NCBI GenBank assembly: GCA_002747455.1
Contig: PDPG01000023.1
Span: forward strand, 1 to 40,611
Source: Pseudomonadota bacterium
GTDB lineage: Bacteria > Pseudomonadota > Gammaproteobacteria > Thiotrichales > Thiotrichaceae
Direction of reading: 5' to 3'
DNA: 40,611 nt
The notes beneath the pieces were generated by a model, which was given only the letters and a program-made list of their open reading frames with translations, was not told where the DNA came from and ran no database searches. Shown in pieces: positions 16,340 to 25,288 of the stretch. Each line of letters starts with the position of its first letter. The first letter of the stretch is position 1. Position numbers and translations under genes: made by a program.

Positions 16340-16584
16340 TTAGAACCAGTCTTCTATTTCAGGCTGTGTGCTCTCTTGAATTCCTCTGTGTTACGGGTAA
16401 CTAACGTAGAATTATAGCTGGTGGCAATCCCAGCGATGAGGGTGTCACACACTCCAATTGGTGTACCAACTTTTTCTAACTCTGCTCGGATTGAAGCTGC
16501 AACCTCTTTTGAAGTAAAGGAAAAAACTTCAATACATGAAGGGAGTGAATTGAGCTGTTGTTTTTTTCTCTGACCGGTGGTACT
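16340..16584 (-). pseudogene. Decayed VapC-like PIN-domain toxin remnant
   Basis: On the minus strand a frame gives the C-terminal half of a VapC ribonuclease: EVAASIRAELEKVGTPIG, then VCDTLIAGIA with the conserved Asp, then LVTRNTEEFKRA. The N-terminal half with the first catalytic Asp (usual LLDTN motif) is absent; a TGA stop ends the frame upstream. Near the 3' end the frame stops at a TAG, while another frame continues into EIEDWF and a stop, the usual VapC ending. A one-base indel is therefore likely. No VapB antitoxin is recognisable next to it. It is a relic between the ssp/folA cluster and the pilin cluster. Confidence 0.75.
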
Positions 16585-16697
16585 TCATTCAGCAGTCCAT
16601 GCTCGTTACAATCATCTTAGGCGAATCGTATGTAACCGATGTTATATGAATCGGTCGAAGTGCCATTTATTATAAAAATAATACAGGCAAGTTTAAT

Positions 16698-17231
16698 ATG
16701 CCCAGAGTCTCTAAACAGCGGGGCTTCAGCTTGGTTGAAGTGCTCGTTGCCGTTTTGGTCGTGACCATTGGCCTGCTAGGTGTGGCGGGTATGCAGTTGA
16801 TTGGTCTAAAGGGTAATCAACAGTCATTTTCTAAAAATCAGGCGGCCCATCATATGCAGTCAATTCTCGAAAGGATGCGGGGTAATCCCGCTGGTGTATC
16901 TGCCGGAAAATACGTGTTCAACAGTGCGTCCTATAGTTGTGCAAATGCACCAGCTGAAAATTGTGGTCAATCAAGTGTGACCTGTGACTCTGAACAAATG
17001 GCGGCATACGATCTGTTTAAGGCTTACTGTGGAAGTGTCGGTGGTGCAGCCGGTGGCATTGTCGGAGATTTGAGTAATTCAGTATTGACCATCACTTGTC
17101 CAGTGGATTGTCGTACGGGTGTTGTATTGAAGCTGGGCTGGGACGAGCAGGTACTGGGACGGGAAGGAGAAAGTTCTGGAAATGCAACGATTGCCCGTGA
17201 GTTGCTTATCAATACGGTGATTGGGAAATGA
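16698..17231 (+). CDS. pilV: Type IV pilus minor pilin PilV
   Basis: The 177-residue prepilin has a nine-residue basic leader ending in Gly. Cleavage before FSLVEV leaves Glu at position +5, followed by the long hydrophobic helix (LVAVLVVTIGLLGVAGMQLIGL). The LLGVAGMQ wording and later cysteine-rich globular part (five or more Cys) are typical of PilV. Minor pilins prime assembly of the pilus in the inner membrane and are processed by PilD. The ribosome site is weak (AGG about 12 bases upstream). It is the first gene of the cluster; no fimT or fimU precedes it. Confidence 0.88.
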   Translation: MPRVSKQRGFSLVEVLVAVLVVTIGLLGVAGMQLIGLKGNQQSFSKNQAAHHMQSILERMRGNPAGVSAGKYVFNSASYSCANAPAENCGQSSVTCDSEQMAAYDLFKAYCGSVGGAAGGIVGDLSNSVLTITCPVDCRTGVVLKLGWDEQVLGREGESSGNATIARELLINTVIGK

Positions 17232-17242
17232 GGGTGATAGTG

Positions 17243-18055
17243 ATGAAACGTCATGCAGGTCTCTCATTGTTGGAATTATTGGTTGCAATGATTGTTGGTT
17301 TGTTTATTACGGTGGGTATTTCCTCCATCTATGTTGGAAATAAGCGTTCCAGCTTGACGACCAATGAGCTGTCACAACTTCAGGATAATGGACGCTCGGT
17401 ATTACAGTTGCTGTCGGACGTCATACAACATACCGCTTACACTTCAACCTCTATCGCACCTGTTGAAGATATGTTTATTCGTGGCGCTGTATCGACCTCA
17501 GTGTGTAGTGACGGTTCGGACAGTGTTGTCAATCCATCTCTTTTTACTGCGTTGAAGAATAATAGCGGTGTCTTTGGGGATACGATCGGCGTGATTTATA
17601 TGGGTGATGGTACTTTAAACACAGATTGTGCCGCTTCTGTGCTTCCAGTACCCTGTCGGGTTGGTGGTGGATCGGCAGCTACGACAGCTTCTCGAATTTA
17701 TAATTACTTCTCGGTAAAAAATAATGCGGATGGTGTGCCTGTGCTGATGTGTGCAGGCTCACGAACCAATACAGCACAGGAAGTGGCTGAAGGGGTGGAA
17801 AATATTCAATTCACCTACGGGGAAGATATGAATAGTGATGGTACTGCAGACCGTTACGTCAATGCTGATACAGTCAGTAACTGGAGTGCCGTTGTTAGTG
17901 TCAATATTGCCGTTTTGGTACGTTCCCTAAAACCTGTGGCTACGACCAAGGTGTCAAGGTCGTATAAGCTTTCGGAGGATACGACAGTGACAAGAAATGA
18001 TAAGTATTTGAGAGCTGTATTTACCTCAACCGTGCTGTTACGCAATGTTTTATAG
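17243..18055 (+). CDS. pilW: Type IV pilus minor pilin PilW
   Basis: The roughly 270-residue prepilin begins MKRHAG, with cleavage before LSLLELLVAM and Glu at +5. I chose the ATG at 17243 because it gives the short basic leader and is preceded by GAGGGTG. An earlier ATG at 17228 overlaps the pilV stop and would add five residues. The hydrophobic stalk is followed by SSIYVGNKRSS and a large beta-rich globular domain with cysteines. Together with PilV, PilX and PilE it forms the minor pilin tip complex. Confidence 0.88.
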   Translation: MKRHAGLSLLELLVAMIVGLFITVGISSIYVGNKRSSLTTNELSQLQDNGRSVLQLLSDVIQHTAYTSTSIAPVEDMFIRGAVSTSVCSDGSDSVVNPSLFTALKNNSGVFGDTIGVIYMGDGTLNTDCAASVLPVPCRVGGGSAATTASRIYNYFSVKNNADGVPVLMCAGSRTNTAQEVAEGVENIQFTYGEDMNSDGTADRYVNADTVSNWSAVVSVNIAVLVRSLKPVATTKVSRSYKLSEDTTVTRNDKYLRAVFTSTVLLRNVL

Positions 18056-18064
18056 GAGTTGGGA

Positions 18065-18571
18065 ATGAATCGGTTTTTATTGAGAAAACAACAAGGTGTT
18101 GTATTGATTTGGGCGTTGGGTATTTTATTGATTTTGATGCTTTTGAGTGTTAGCTCATTAAAATTAGCCAAGAGCAACACACAGATTGCTGGAAATAGTA
18201 TGGCGAGTATGTTGGTGTTTCAGGGAGTGGAATCAACGCTGAGTAAAACAGCGAATACTAACTATATTCAGCAGGCAGCGATTGCCACGGGACGCAATAA
18301 GGCGGTTCCAAGTGCAGATTTACCCACTGAAGCAGTGAGTGGTGGGAGATTATCTTCAAAGGCTCGTGTATCGTATCTGGGTTATAGTCCTTGCCCTGCC
18401 GTACATGGTGTTGCGTTATCTACCAACGCTTCACCCAGTGCGGGAGGCATAACCTGTCAGGTATATCAAATTGATGCGGAGTCTCGCTTACGTGGAACCG
18501 GAGCAAAGGCGAACCACCGATTGGGTGTTGCGAAGATTGTTCCCCCGACAAATGCTACGCTCAATAATTAA
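18065..18571 (+). CDS. pilX: Type IV pilus assembly protein PilX
   Basis: The 168-residue product has the PilX-type N-terminus RKQQGVVLIWALGILLILMLLSVS, a Gly before the hydrophobic helix and no Glu at +5, followed by SNTQIAGNSMAS, matching the AGN motif of the family. The globular part has two cysteines. The ATG at 18065 follows a good AGGAG site; a TTG two codons earlier is less likely. PilY1, which commonly lies between pilX and pilE, is absent: pilE starts 59 bases later. Confidence 0.87.
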   Translation: MNRFLLRKQQGVVLIWALGILLILMLLSVSSLKLAKSNTQIAGNSMASMLVFQGVESTLSKTANTNYIQQAAIATGRNKAVPSADLPTEAVSGGRLSSKARVSYLGYSPCPAVHGVALSTNASPSAGGITCQVYQIDAESRLRGTGAKANHRLGVAKIVPPTNATLNN

Positions 18572-18630
18572 GTCCAAGCATCGGCAGCAATAATAAAAAT
18601 ATCAAGACCATAACAAAGGTGTGGTAAAGA

Positions 18631-19131
18631 ATGAGTAAGAACACAGGTTTTTCCTTGATTGAGTTAGTGATTACGGTGGCGGTGATCGGGATTTTAAGTT
18701 CGATAGCAATTCCTTCTTATACAAAGTATGTTCGTGAAACGAAAAGGACAGAGGCGAAGACAGAGATATTACGTATCGCTCAGCTTCAGGAAAGCTACTA
18801 TGTGCAGCACCTGAGTTATGCAAAGGCGCTCAATGATGCAGGGGGGCTGGGTTTTGCTTCTGAAAAGCTGACCACAGAAAGTGGGCTGTATTTTGTACAG
18901 GTTTGGGGGCTGGATAGCTCAAACAATATAATCAACAGTTGCGATGGTACCAATACTACCCCTTGTGTTGGCTATAAAATCCGAGCAACACCCGTAACGG
19001 GCAAGGGGCAAGATAACGATAGCGCATGTTCGGGAGGTTTCCAGCTCTGGAACACTGGGCTAAAACAGGCAAAAGGGAGTGGTGACTCAGACTGGTCGGT
19101 TGCTGCGACGGCTAGAGAGTGTTGGAATTGA
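18631..19131 (+). CDS. pilE: Type IV pilus minor pilin PilE
   Basis: The 166-residue prepilin has leader MSKNTG and cleavage before FSLIELVITVAVIGIL, with Glu at +5. The stalk continues into SIAIPSYTKYV, and four cysteines in the C-terminal half could form the disulfide-bonded D-region. Length, ESYYVQHLSYA and position after pilX fit PilE of the minor pilin cluster rather than a major pilin. The last 45 bases overlap the convergent prmC gene. Confidence 0.87.
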   Translation: MSKNTGFSLIELVITVAVIGILSSIAIPSYTKYVRETKRTEAKTEILRIAQLQESYYVQHLSYAKALNDAGGLGFASEKLTTESGLYFVQVWGLDSSNNIINSCDGTNTTPCVGYKIRATPVTGKGQDNDSACSGGFQLWNTGLKQAKGSGDSDWSVAATARECWN

Positions 19132-19971
19132 TTGTGTCGGCATATGCTTGGCAAGGCTGATGCGGTCATTTCCAGCTAAATCTTTGAGACAGTGGGCATG
19201 TTGAAAGCCTGCTTGCTGGAGTTGCTTGGTGACTAAGCTTCCTTGATCAAATCCATGTTCCAGTAAAATCCAGCCATCAGGCTTGAGGTAATTTTGGGCA
19301 TGATGAATGATGTACACCAGATCCGCAAGACCTTGATGGTCAGCACACAATGCCTGCCGAGGCTCAAAGCGGATGCCTGTAGTCATGTGTTTATCTGCCG
19401 GGTCAATATAGGGTGGGTTACTTACAATGAGGTCATAACGCGCTCTAGGTAGGGATTCATACCAGTTAGAAAGCATAAATTGGACGTTATGGATGTGTAG
19501 TGATTGTTGGTTGTGCTTTGCCACATCCAACGCACTACAAGAGTTATCAACAGCTAGCACTTTAGCGTCTGGGCGTTCACTGGCCAGTGCCAATGCAATC
19601 GCGCCAGAGCCAGTGCCCAACTCAAGAATGCTGGGTGTATCGACTTCTTGAAGTTTTGCGAGCGAAGTTTCGACCAATAGCTCGGTATCGGCGCGTGGTA
19701 TCAATACATTTTCAGTCACGCCAATTTGCAATGACCAAAACTCCTGATAGCCAGTGATATAGGCAATGGGGTATTCGGTTTTTCGTAACTCAACGGCTGC
19801 ATTAAAGGCTTCAAGGAGGCTTGAATCAAGCTCTACTTCAGGCCATGCGTACAGATAGCTTCTGGGCTTGTTTAACAGATGGCTCAGTAGGATTTCGCTG
19901 TCTAAACGTGGACTATCGCTATATCCGGTAAGCACTTTTGTCGCTGACCGTAGCGCCTGGTCAATCCTCAT
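19087..19971 (-). CDS. prmC: Peptide chain release factor N5-glutamine methyltransferase
   Basis: PrmC methylates the Gln of the GGQ motif in release factors RF1 and RF2 using S-adenosylmethionine. The 294-residue product has the N-terminal helical domain (LLSHLLNKPRSYLYAWPE), IPRADTELLVE, the SAM-binding ILELGTGSGAIALALA and the catalytic NPPY in LIVSNPPYIDP. It lies three bases after its substrate gene prfA in a hemA-prfA-prmC unit. After the usual end near NDRISLAKH it carries an extra Ser/Arg-rich tail of about 20 residues that runs antisense into the 3' end of pilE. Confidence 0.96.
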   Translation of the reverse strand: MRIDQALRSATKVLTGYSDSPRLDSEILLSHLLNKPRSYLYAWPEVELDSSLLEAFNAAVELRKTEYPIAYITGYQEFWSLQIGVTENVLIPRADTELLVETSLAKLQEVDTPSILELGTGSGAIALALASERPDAKVLAVDNSCSALDVAKHNQQSLHIHNVQFMLSNWYESLPRARYDLIVSNPPYIDPADKHMTTGIRFEPRQALCADHQGLADLVYIIHHAQNYLKPDGWILLEHGFDQGSLVTKQLQQAGFQHAHCLKDLAGNDRISLAKHMPTQSIPTLSSRRSNRPV

Positions 19972-19974
19972 GTA

Positions 19975-21051
19975 TTATTCAGACATCGCAGCCAGTTGGT
20001 CTGCCTGATATTCGCTGATAAGTGGTGCGATAATGGAATCCAGCGAACCGGCCATGATTTCATCCAGCTTATACAAGGTCAGATTGATGCGATGATCCGT
20101 GACACGACTCTGGGGGAAGTTGTAAGTGCGAATGCGCTCTGAGCGATCCCCACTACCCACGAGATTGCGTCGTGTTTCAGCTTGCTCATTGTGTTGTGCC
20201 TGACGCTCAGCCTCAAGAATTCTGGATTGTAATAATGACATGGCACGGGCACGATTCTTATGCTGTGAACGCTCATCCTGACACTCAACAACTGTACCTG
20301 TCGGTATATGGGTAATGCGAATGGCCGAGTCAGTTTTATTAACATGTTGACCACCTGCGCCGGAGGCACGGAATGTATCCACTCGAATGTCCGAACTCTT
20401 AATCTCCTGAGCTTCAATGTCATCAATTTCTGGCATAATGGCTACTGTTGCGGCGGAGGTATGAACACGCCCCTGGGATTCGGTTTCGGGAACGCGTTGC
20501 ACCCGATGGGCGCCCGATTCAAATTTTAGGCGAGAATAGGCACCGTTACCAATAATACGCAACACAGCCTCTTTATAGCCACCGTGTTCGCCTTCATTTT
20601 GACTAATGACTTCCACTTGCCAACCACGGGTTTCCGCATAACGCGAATACATGCGGAATAGATCACCTGCAAAAATGGCCGCTTCGTCCCCACCTGTACC
20701 GGCACGGACTTCCAGGAATATATTGCTGTCATCATGGGGATCTTTGGGAAGCAGTAACAGTTGCAAACTGGATTCCAACTCCGCGAGTTGCTGGTCTGCC
20801 GCTTTAAGTTCTTCCTGAGCCAGCTCTTTCATCTCAGGATCATCCAGCATTTCCAGTGCTGTTTCTTTATCTTCAGTAGCCTGAAGATAGCGGTGATGTT
20901 CCTTTACGACCGGCTCTAGTTGACTGTATTCCATGGATAGCTTGCGAAACCGATCCTGGTCTGCAATGACTTCATTTTCTGATAGGAGCATCGCAATTTC
21001 AGCATGGCGTTCGCTGAGGCTTTCAAGTTTATTCAGAATAGATGGTTTCAC
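19975..21051 (-). CDS. prfA: Peptide chain release factor 1 (RF1)
   Basis: RF1 recognises UAA and UAG in the ribosomal A site and triggers peptide release. The 358-residue product is full length. It shows the codon-recognition tripeptide region RVPETES (PET at 188-190), [12 protein letters not shown], and [13 protein letters not shown] with GGQ at 233-235, the glutamine that PrmC methylates. It begins with GTG, and this GTGA overlaps the hemA stop codon by four bases, indicating translational coupling. Confidence 0.97.
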   Translation of the reverse strand: MKPSILNKLESLSERHAEIAMLLSENEVIADQDRFRKLSMEYSQLEPVVKEHHRYLQATEDKETALEMLDDPEMKELAQEELKAADQQLAELESSLQLLLLPKDPHDDSNIFLEVRAGTGGDEAAIFAGDLFRMYSRYAETRGWQVEVISQNEGEHGGYKEAVLRIIGNGAYSRLKFESGAHRVQRVPETESQGRVHTSAATVAIMPEIDDIEAQEIKSSDIRVDTFRASGAGGQHVNKTDSAIRITHIPTGTVVECQDERSQHKNRARAMSLLQSRILEAERQAQHNEQAETRRNLVGSGDRSERIRTYNFPQSRVTDHRINLTLYKLDEIMAGSLDSIIAPLISEYQADQLAAMSE

Positions 21052-22328
21052 GTATTATCTTCTTCAGTTTTTTGGGAGTCGTCTTTAAGCCCAAGCAATT
21101 TACCCGCTGCTGCGATAGTCTCCATATCCCCCGCATGGGCTGCATGGTTCAATGCTTGAGTGGGCATGTGACTTATTTTGTTGGTGAGCGTATGGGCCAG
21201 AAATTGTAACGCTTCCTCGGCTGATTTACCATTTTTGAGTTTTTGTAGTGCTTTATGCAATGTCTCTTCTTTGATAATGGCAAGCTGGCGACGATAGTTT
21301 TTGACGTGCTTCAATTGTTCCCGTGCATTCAGCCAGGATAGAAAAACCTGAGTCTCGTGGATAATAATGGTTTCTGCCAGGTCGGCGGCTCGCCTGCGGG
21401 CATCAATATTCTGGTCTACAACCGATTGCAGGTCATCCACAGTGTACAAATAGACATCGTTGAGTTCACCGACCTCTGCCTCAATATCTCTGGGAACGGC
21501 AATATCCACCATGAAAATAGGGTGATGCTTTCTGCGTCTGAGTGCTTTTTCAACGCTGCCCTTACCAATGATCGGAATTGGGGAGGCGGTGGATGAGATA
21601 ACAATGTCCGCAAATTCCAAATTGTCCCCGATATCGGTCAAGCCAATGATTTTGGCGTTTAAACCTGCGCCTAATATGCGGGCATTTTCCAGACTGCGAT
21701 TTGCAATAATGATTTGCTTGATGCCGGCACCTTGTAGATGTCGCCCCACCAGTTCAATGGTTTCTCCGGCACCGATTAATAAAGCTGTTTGACGTTTTAA
21801 GTCACCAAAAATCTGTTTAGCCAAGTTGACCGCAGTGTAGGCGACAGAAACAGGGTTAGAGCCAATCTCAGTTTCGGTACGCACTTTTTTAGCCGTGGAG
21901 AATGCATGTTGCATCAGACGGTTGAGTTTACTGCCCGTTGCATTGTGTTCGCTTGCTATTTTTAATGCAGATTTGAGTTGTCCAAGAATTTGTGGCTCAC
22001 CCAACACCATAGAATCAAGGCCGCAGGCGACGCGAAAGGCGTGACGCACAGCCTCTGCATCAGAGAACTGATAGATATAAGGCTCAATACTCTGACCGGC
22101 AATGTCGTGTTGTTGGGCGTACCAGGCTTTTAATGAGTCGACAGAAGCTTGATGGTTCACACTGGCATAAACTTCAGTACGATTACAGGTAGATAGAATC
22201 AGCTTCTCGTCGAAGGGTGGTAAATTTTTGCGCAGCGTGTCTTCTAATTTTTGTCCTGAAAACGCAACTTTCTCACGGATTGAGACAGGTGCCGTTTTAT
22301 GGTTTATTCCAATAACAACAATCGACAT
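21048..22328 (-). CDS. hemA: Glutamyl-tRNA reductase
   Basis: HemA reduces the glutamate on Glu-tRNA to glutamate-1-semialdehyde with NADPH, the first step of tetrapyrrole synthesis. The 426-residue product has the N-terminal catalytic domain with [14 protein letters not shown] and [10 protein letters not shown] (Cys48 is the expected thioester nucleophile). The substrate-binding [15 protein letters not shown] follows. Next comes the NADPH-binding domain ([16 protein letters not shown]), then the helical dimerisation domain. It is the first gene of hemA-prfA-prmC and is divergent from the TPR lipoprotein gene. Confidence 0.97.
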   Translation of the reverse strand: MSIVVIGINHKTAPVSIREKVAFSGQKLEDTLRKNLPPFDEKLILSTCNRTEVYASVNHQASVDSLKAWYAQQHDIAGQSIEPYIYQFSDAEAVRHAFRVACGLDSMVLGEPQILGQLKSALKIASEHNATGSKLNRLMQHAFSTAKKVRTETEIGSNPVSVAYTAVNLAKQIFGDLKRQTALLIGAGETIELVGRHLQGAGIKQIIIANRSLENARILGAGLNAKIIGLTDIGDNLEFADIVISSTASPIPIIGKGSVEKALRRRKHHPIFMVDIAVPRDIEAEVGELNDVYLYTVDDLQSVVDQNIDARRRAADLAETIIIHETQVFLSWLNAREQLKHVKNYRRQLAIIKEETLHKALQKLKNGKSAEEALQFLAHTLTNKISHMPTQALNHAAHAGDMETIAAAGKLLGLKDDSQKTEEDNT

Positions 22329-22573
22329 ACAGAAAAGTGCTTTGTGCGAGTTTTCAGGAGGCTAGATTCTCTGTCAGCTGTATGAGGAATACAAGTAGAC
22401 TTTCGATAATGCCAGTTCATAAGCACAAAAAGAGACACGGCCTTTGTAGAAACGCAGTATCCAATTAGCAGCTTTTTTTGGCAGTTCATTCAATCTAACT
22501 GGTTTTATCAAAAGCTTTGAGGTAGAAATATTCGGTATTCTACAACAAATCCCCGGATGCCAGAGTGACATTA

Positions 22574-24316
22574 ATGCAAAAACGATTGGCTGTGCGTGAC
22601 TTATTGCGACTAACAGTGGCAGGTATTTTCTCTTTAATAGCTGGCTGTGATGGAGCTGAGTCATTGTTAGTGAGTGACACAAAGGCTGCTCCATTATCAC
22701 CGGTCGCAGTGCCCTCCCTGTCACCTGTTTTATCCAGTGAGCAGGCGATGTACCACACGCTTGTGGCGGAAATGTACCGTCAGTATGGTGATAATAAAAA
22801 TGCTACATTGCACTTTGAAAAAGTTCTGCCGGGTAGTACCGACTTGCAGCTTGTGCGTGTAGCCACTGAAACGGCAGCACAAACTGAGTTTCTGGATAAA
22901 GCCATTGCCAGTGCCAGGCAATGGGTGTCTTTGGGTGGGGACGAGATTGAGTCACGTCAATATTTGGCCCTACTACTGTTGCGGGATAGTCAGTTTGATG
23001 CCGCTGCAAAGCAGTTGCACCGTATTCATGAGTTGGTGTCCGCAAATGGTCGTGATGGTTTATCTTTTTTGGTGTCGTTAATTTCACTGGAATCTCATCA
23101 AAAACAAGCGTTTGAGGCGTTCAAAACCTATGTTGAATCGTACAATGATACGCCGCTGGCTAAATTGAGGTTGGCAGGTATCGCACTGGGTCAGAGAGAT
23201 TATGCTCAGGTAGTGAGTCTGGTGGATGGCTTAAAAACAGGACTGACACCACAGGAGCAGGTTGAGGCCGATGTGTTTAGGAGTAAAGCGTTATTTCAAC
23301 AGGGACATGAAAAAGAGTCACTGGCAATCATGAGTCATTTGGCAACATCGCCGCATGTGGATGATGTGAGCCGTTTGGAGTATGCGCGCTTGTTAATGCT
23401 GAGCGATGACCACCAAGGAGCTATTGATCAGTTAAAAGCCATTCACAAAAATACGCCTGATAATCTGGAAGTGGTGAAATCGTTGGTGGCTTTATATATT
23501 TCACAAGGACAGTATGCCCAAGCGAGTAAGTATGCAAAAGTGCTGCTAGGTGACGCTACCTACAAGAGTTTAGCGCACCATTTTTTAGCAGAAATCCATG
23601 AAGGTCATAACGAAATGGATGCGGCATTGCGTGAGTATCGTGCGGTTGCACCAGGACAATACTTCAGTAGTGCACAGCGACGAATTTCTGAATTGCTAGT
23701 TGAGCAATATAGTCTCGACGTCGCTAAGGAGTGGCTTACAGGCCAGCGAGAGGCAGCGACATCACCTGAACATAAATATTTATATTGGCGACTGGAAGGT
23801 GAGCTGCTGGCAAAGTACCTTGACCACAAGGGAGCATTAGTTGCATTTGCGCGTGCCTACAAGATTGACCCGTATAATAGTAGAATGAACTACCAGTATG
23901 CGATTGTTGCGCATAGTGCCGGAGATATTAAGGCTGCTGAGGCGCTGTTGGTGGCGTTGATTGAACGTGAGCCTGCTAATGCCGACGCGTTGAATGCGCT
24001 TGGTTTTATACTACTGGATATTCCTGAGCGCATTGATGATGCAGCCGCCTACATTAGCAAAGCCAATGAGTTACGCCCTGACGACCTAGCGATTATAGAC
24101 AGTTTGGGGTGGCTCAGGTACAAACAGGGTCGCATTGATGAAGCAATGGCATTATTATCCAAGGCTTATGAGCAGTCTGAAGACCCTGAGATCGCTAGCC
24201 ATTTGATTGAGGTCATGATCGTTAAGGGACAACGAAAAGCAGCGAAGGCATTGCTGGCAAAGATGATCCAGCAGTATCCTGATGACGAAAGATTACAGGC
24301 CATGCAGGAAAAATAA
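22574..24316 (+). CDS. TPR-repeat outer-membrane lipoprotein
   Basis: The product is about 580 residues with a lipoprotein signal peptide ending SLIAGC (lipidated Cys25 expected). Many tetratricopeptide repeats follow, clearest in the second half: ALVAFARAYKIDPYNSRMNYQYA, then ADALNALGFILLDIPERIDDAA, then SLGWLRYKQGRIDEAMALLSKAYE, each broken here by connecting residues. It matches the gene that lies between hemA and lolB in Pseudomonas in position and type. The role is probably a protein-interaction scaffold at the cell envelope. The ATG at 22574 is preferred; a GTG three codons upstream is possible, and neither has a strong ribosome site. Confidence 0.85.
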   Translation: MQKRLAVRDLLRLTVAGIFSLIAGCDGAESLLVSDTKAAPLSPVAVPSLSPVLSSEQAMYHTLVAEMYRQYGDNKNATLHFEKVLPGSTDLQLVRVATETAAQTEFLDKAIASARQWVSLGGDEIESRQYLALLLLRDSQFDAAAKQLHRIHELVSANGRDGLSFLVSLISLESHQKQAFEAFKTYVESYNDTPLAKLRLAGIALGQRDYAQVVSLVDGLKTGLTPQEQVEADVFRSKALFQQGHEKESLAIMSHLATSPHVDDVSRLEYARLLMLSDDHQGAIDQLKAIHKNTPDNLEVVKSLVALYISQGQYAQASKYAKVLLGDATYKSLAHHFLAEIHEGHNEMDAALREYRAVAPGQYFSSAQRRISELLVEQYSLDVAKEWLTGQREAATSPEHKYLYWRLEGELLAKYLDHKGALVAFARAYKIDPYNSRMNYQYAIVAHSAGDIKAAEALLVALIEREPANADALNALGFILLDIPERIDDAAAYISKANELRPDDLAIIDSLGWLRYKQGRIDEAMALLSKAYEQSEDPEIASHLIEVMIVKGQRKAAKALLAKMIQQYPDDERLQAMQEK

Positions 24317-24382
24317 TTTGGTGTGGTCTGCCTTTGTTATTTAATTAAATAGAGTAAACAATAACCACGGAAGGAAAATCCA

Positions 24383-25027
24383 ATGAATCAAATCAAAATG
24401 TTGGCCGCACTTGCAGTGATTAGTGCATCAATGGCTGGTTGCTCGGTGCAGACCGTGACGCCCAAAACGACCGCCATTGTAACAAAACCCAAGCCAATTC
24501 AGCCGGCGGATCCTTGGCAGGCGCGGCAGCGTGTTATGTCGAATATGCGATCTTGGGATATGAATGGTCGAGCTGCGCTGCGTTTCAGGGGAGATGCCTG
24601 GACATTTGGTTTAGGCTGGATGCAAAAAAACAGGCAAGAATACACGTTGCAAATTAGAAATCCGGTGACAGGTACTATTGTTGCTTTATTAGAACAGCGT
24701 CCGGGTAAAGCGGTAATGCGATCCCAAGGTAAAGTACATACAGGCGTGGATGCCGAGCGGTTACTGGAACAGCAAATGCGTGTAAAGATGCCAGTTAATG
24801 GTATGCCTTACTGGATTCGTGGTGTTATGGCGCCTCAATATCCTGCCGGAAAAGTAGCACTGGATGGGAAAGGCCGGCCAACACAGATCATTCAGTCGGG
24901 CTGGGTCATTGATTATTTAGGTTATCAAGGTAGTGATTTTGCTGCGATGCCATCAAAAGTGAATATTTCCCGTGCACAGAATCAGGTGAAGGTTAGGGTG
25001 CTGACAAAACGCTGGAGGACGCATTAA
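24383..25027 (+). CDS. lolB: Outer-membrane lipoprotein receptor LolB
   Basis: LolB accepts lipoproteins from LolA and inserts them in the inner leaflet of the outer membrane. The 214-residue product has a signal peptide ending MAGC (Cys20). The LolB core follows: W in DMNGRAALRFRGDAWTFGLGW, YTLQIRNPVTGTIVALLEQ, and the PVNGMPYWIRG segment, with the conserved C-terminal IDYLGYQ and KVRVLTKRW. AAGGAAAA precedes the ATG. In related genomes ispE follows directly; here it does not. The stop codon lies within the left arm of an 11-bp inverted repeat. Confidence 0.93.
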   Translation: MNQIKMLAALAVISASMAGCSVQTVTPKTTAIVTKPKPIQPADPWQARQRVMSNMRSWDMNGRAALRFRGDAWTFGLGWMQKNRQEYTLQIRNPVTGTIVALLEQRPGKAVMRSQGKVHTGVDAERLLEQQMRVKMPVNGMPYWIRGVMAPQYPAGKVALDGKGRPTQIIQSGWVIDYLGYQGSDFAAMPSKVNISRAQNQVKVRVLTKRWRTH

Positions 25028-25048
25028 ATATTGATGGATATTTAATGC
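25021..25048. repeat. Perfect 11-bp inverted repeat at the lolB stop
   Basis: GCATTAAATAT (25021-25031) and ATATTTAATGC (25038-25048) are exact reverse complements around a six-base loop. The lolB TAA (25025-25027) lies in the left arm. There is no T-run after it, so it is probably an mRNA 3'-end hairpin rather than an intrinsic terminator. Confidence 0.75.
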
Positions 25049-25077
25049 TCGATAACTTGTTTAGAGTGGTTCGCTTT

Positions 25078-25159
25078 GGTGTCTGAGTTTTTTTATCAGG
25101 AAGTGTTGACAAGATGGGGGTAGCTCCTTAGAATGCGCATCTTTCCTGATGCAGACACC
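25078..25159. repeat. Nested inverted repeat enclosing the tRNA-Gln promoter
   Basis: Outer arms GGTGTCTG (25078-25085) and CAGACACC (25152-25159), and inner arms ATCAGGAA (25095-25102) and TTCCTGAT (25143-25150), are each perfect and correctly nested, with 9 unpaired bases on the left and 1 on the right between arms. The promoter of the tRNA-Gln lies inside. It could be a folded read-through RNA, an operator-like structure or a small MITE-like relic. No target-site duplication was seen. Confidence 0.6.
25106..25134 (+). promoter_or_regulatory. Sigma70 promoter for tRNA-Gln
   Basis: TTGACA (25106-25111) and TAGAAT (25129-25134) are separated by exactly 17 bases, followed by a GCGC discriminator of the type seen at stable-RNA promoters under stringent control. 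It would start about 60 bases before the tRNA. Confidence 0.85.
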
Positions 25160-25201
25160 GGCTGAATGGCTCGGATAGATTGTCGGGAAAGTTTCAACAG
25201 A

Positions 25202-25276
25202 TGGGTCGTCGCCAAGTGGTAAGGCACCGGGTTTTGATCCCGGCATTCGTAGGTTCGATCCCTACCGACCCAGCCA
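25202..25276 (+). tRNA. tRNA-Gln (anticodon TTG)
   Basis: This 75-base gene has a perfect acceptor stem (TGGGTCG/CGACCCA), discriminator G and encoded CCA. The anticodon loop TTTTGAT gives TTG, and the T-arm contains GGTTCGATCC. A tRNA-Gln upstream of prs is common in gammaproteobacteria. It has its own promoter and a terminator hairpin just downstream. Confidence 0.97.
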
Positions 25277-25288
25277 TCAATTCCGATT

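Noticed and set aside
22522..22543. LexA-like or other operator (GTAGAA...TTCTAC) before the TPR lipoprotein gene
   Set aside because: The arms are only six bases and the sequence does not match the LexA consensus; no regulator can be named.
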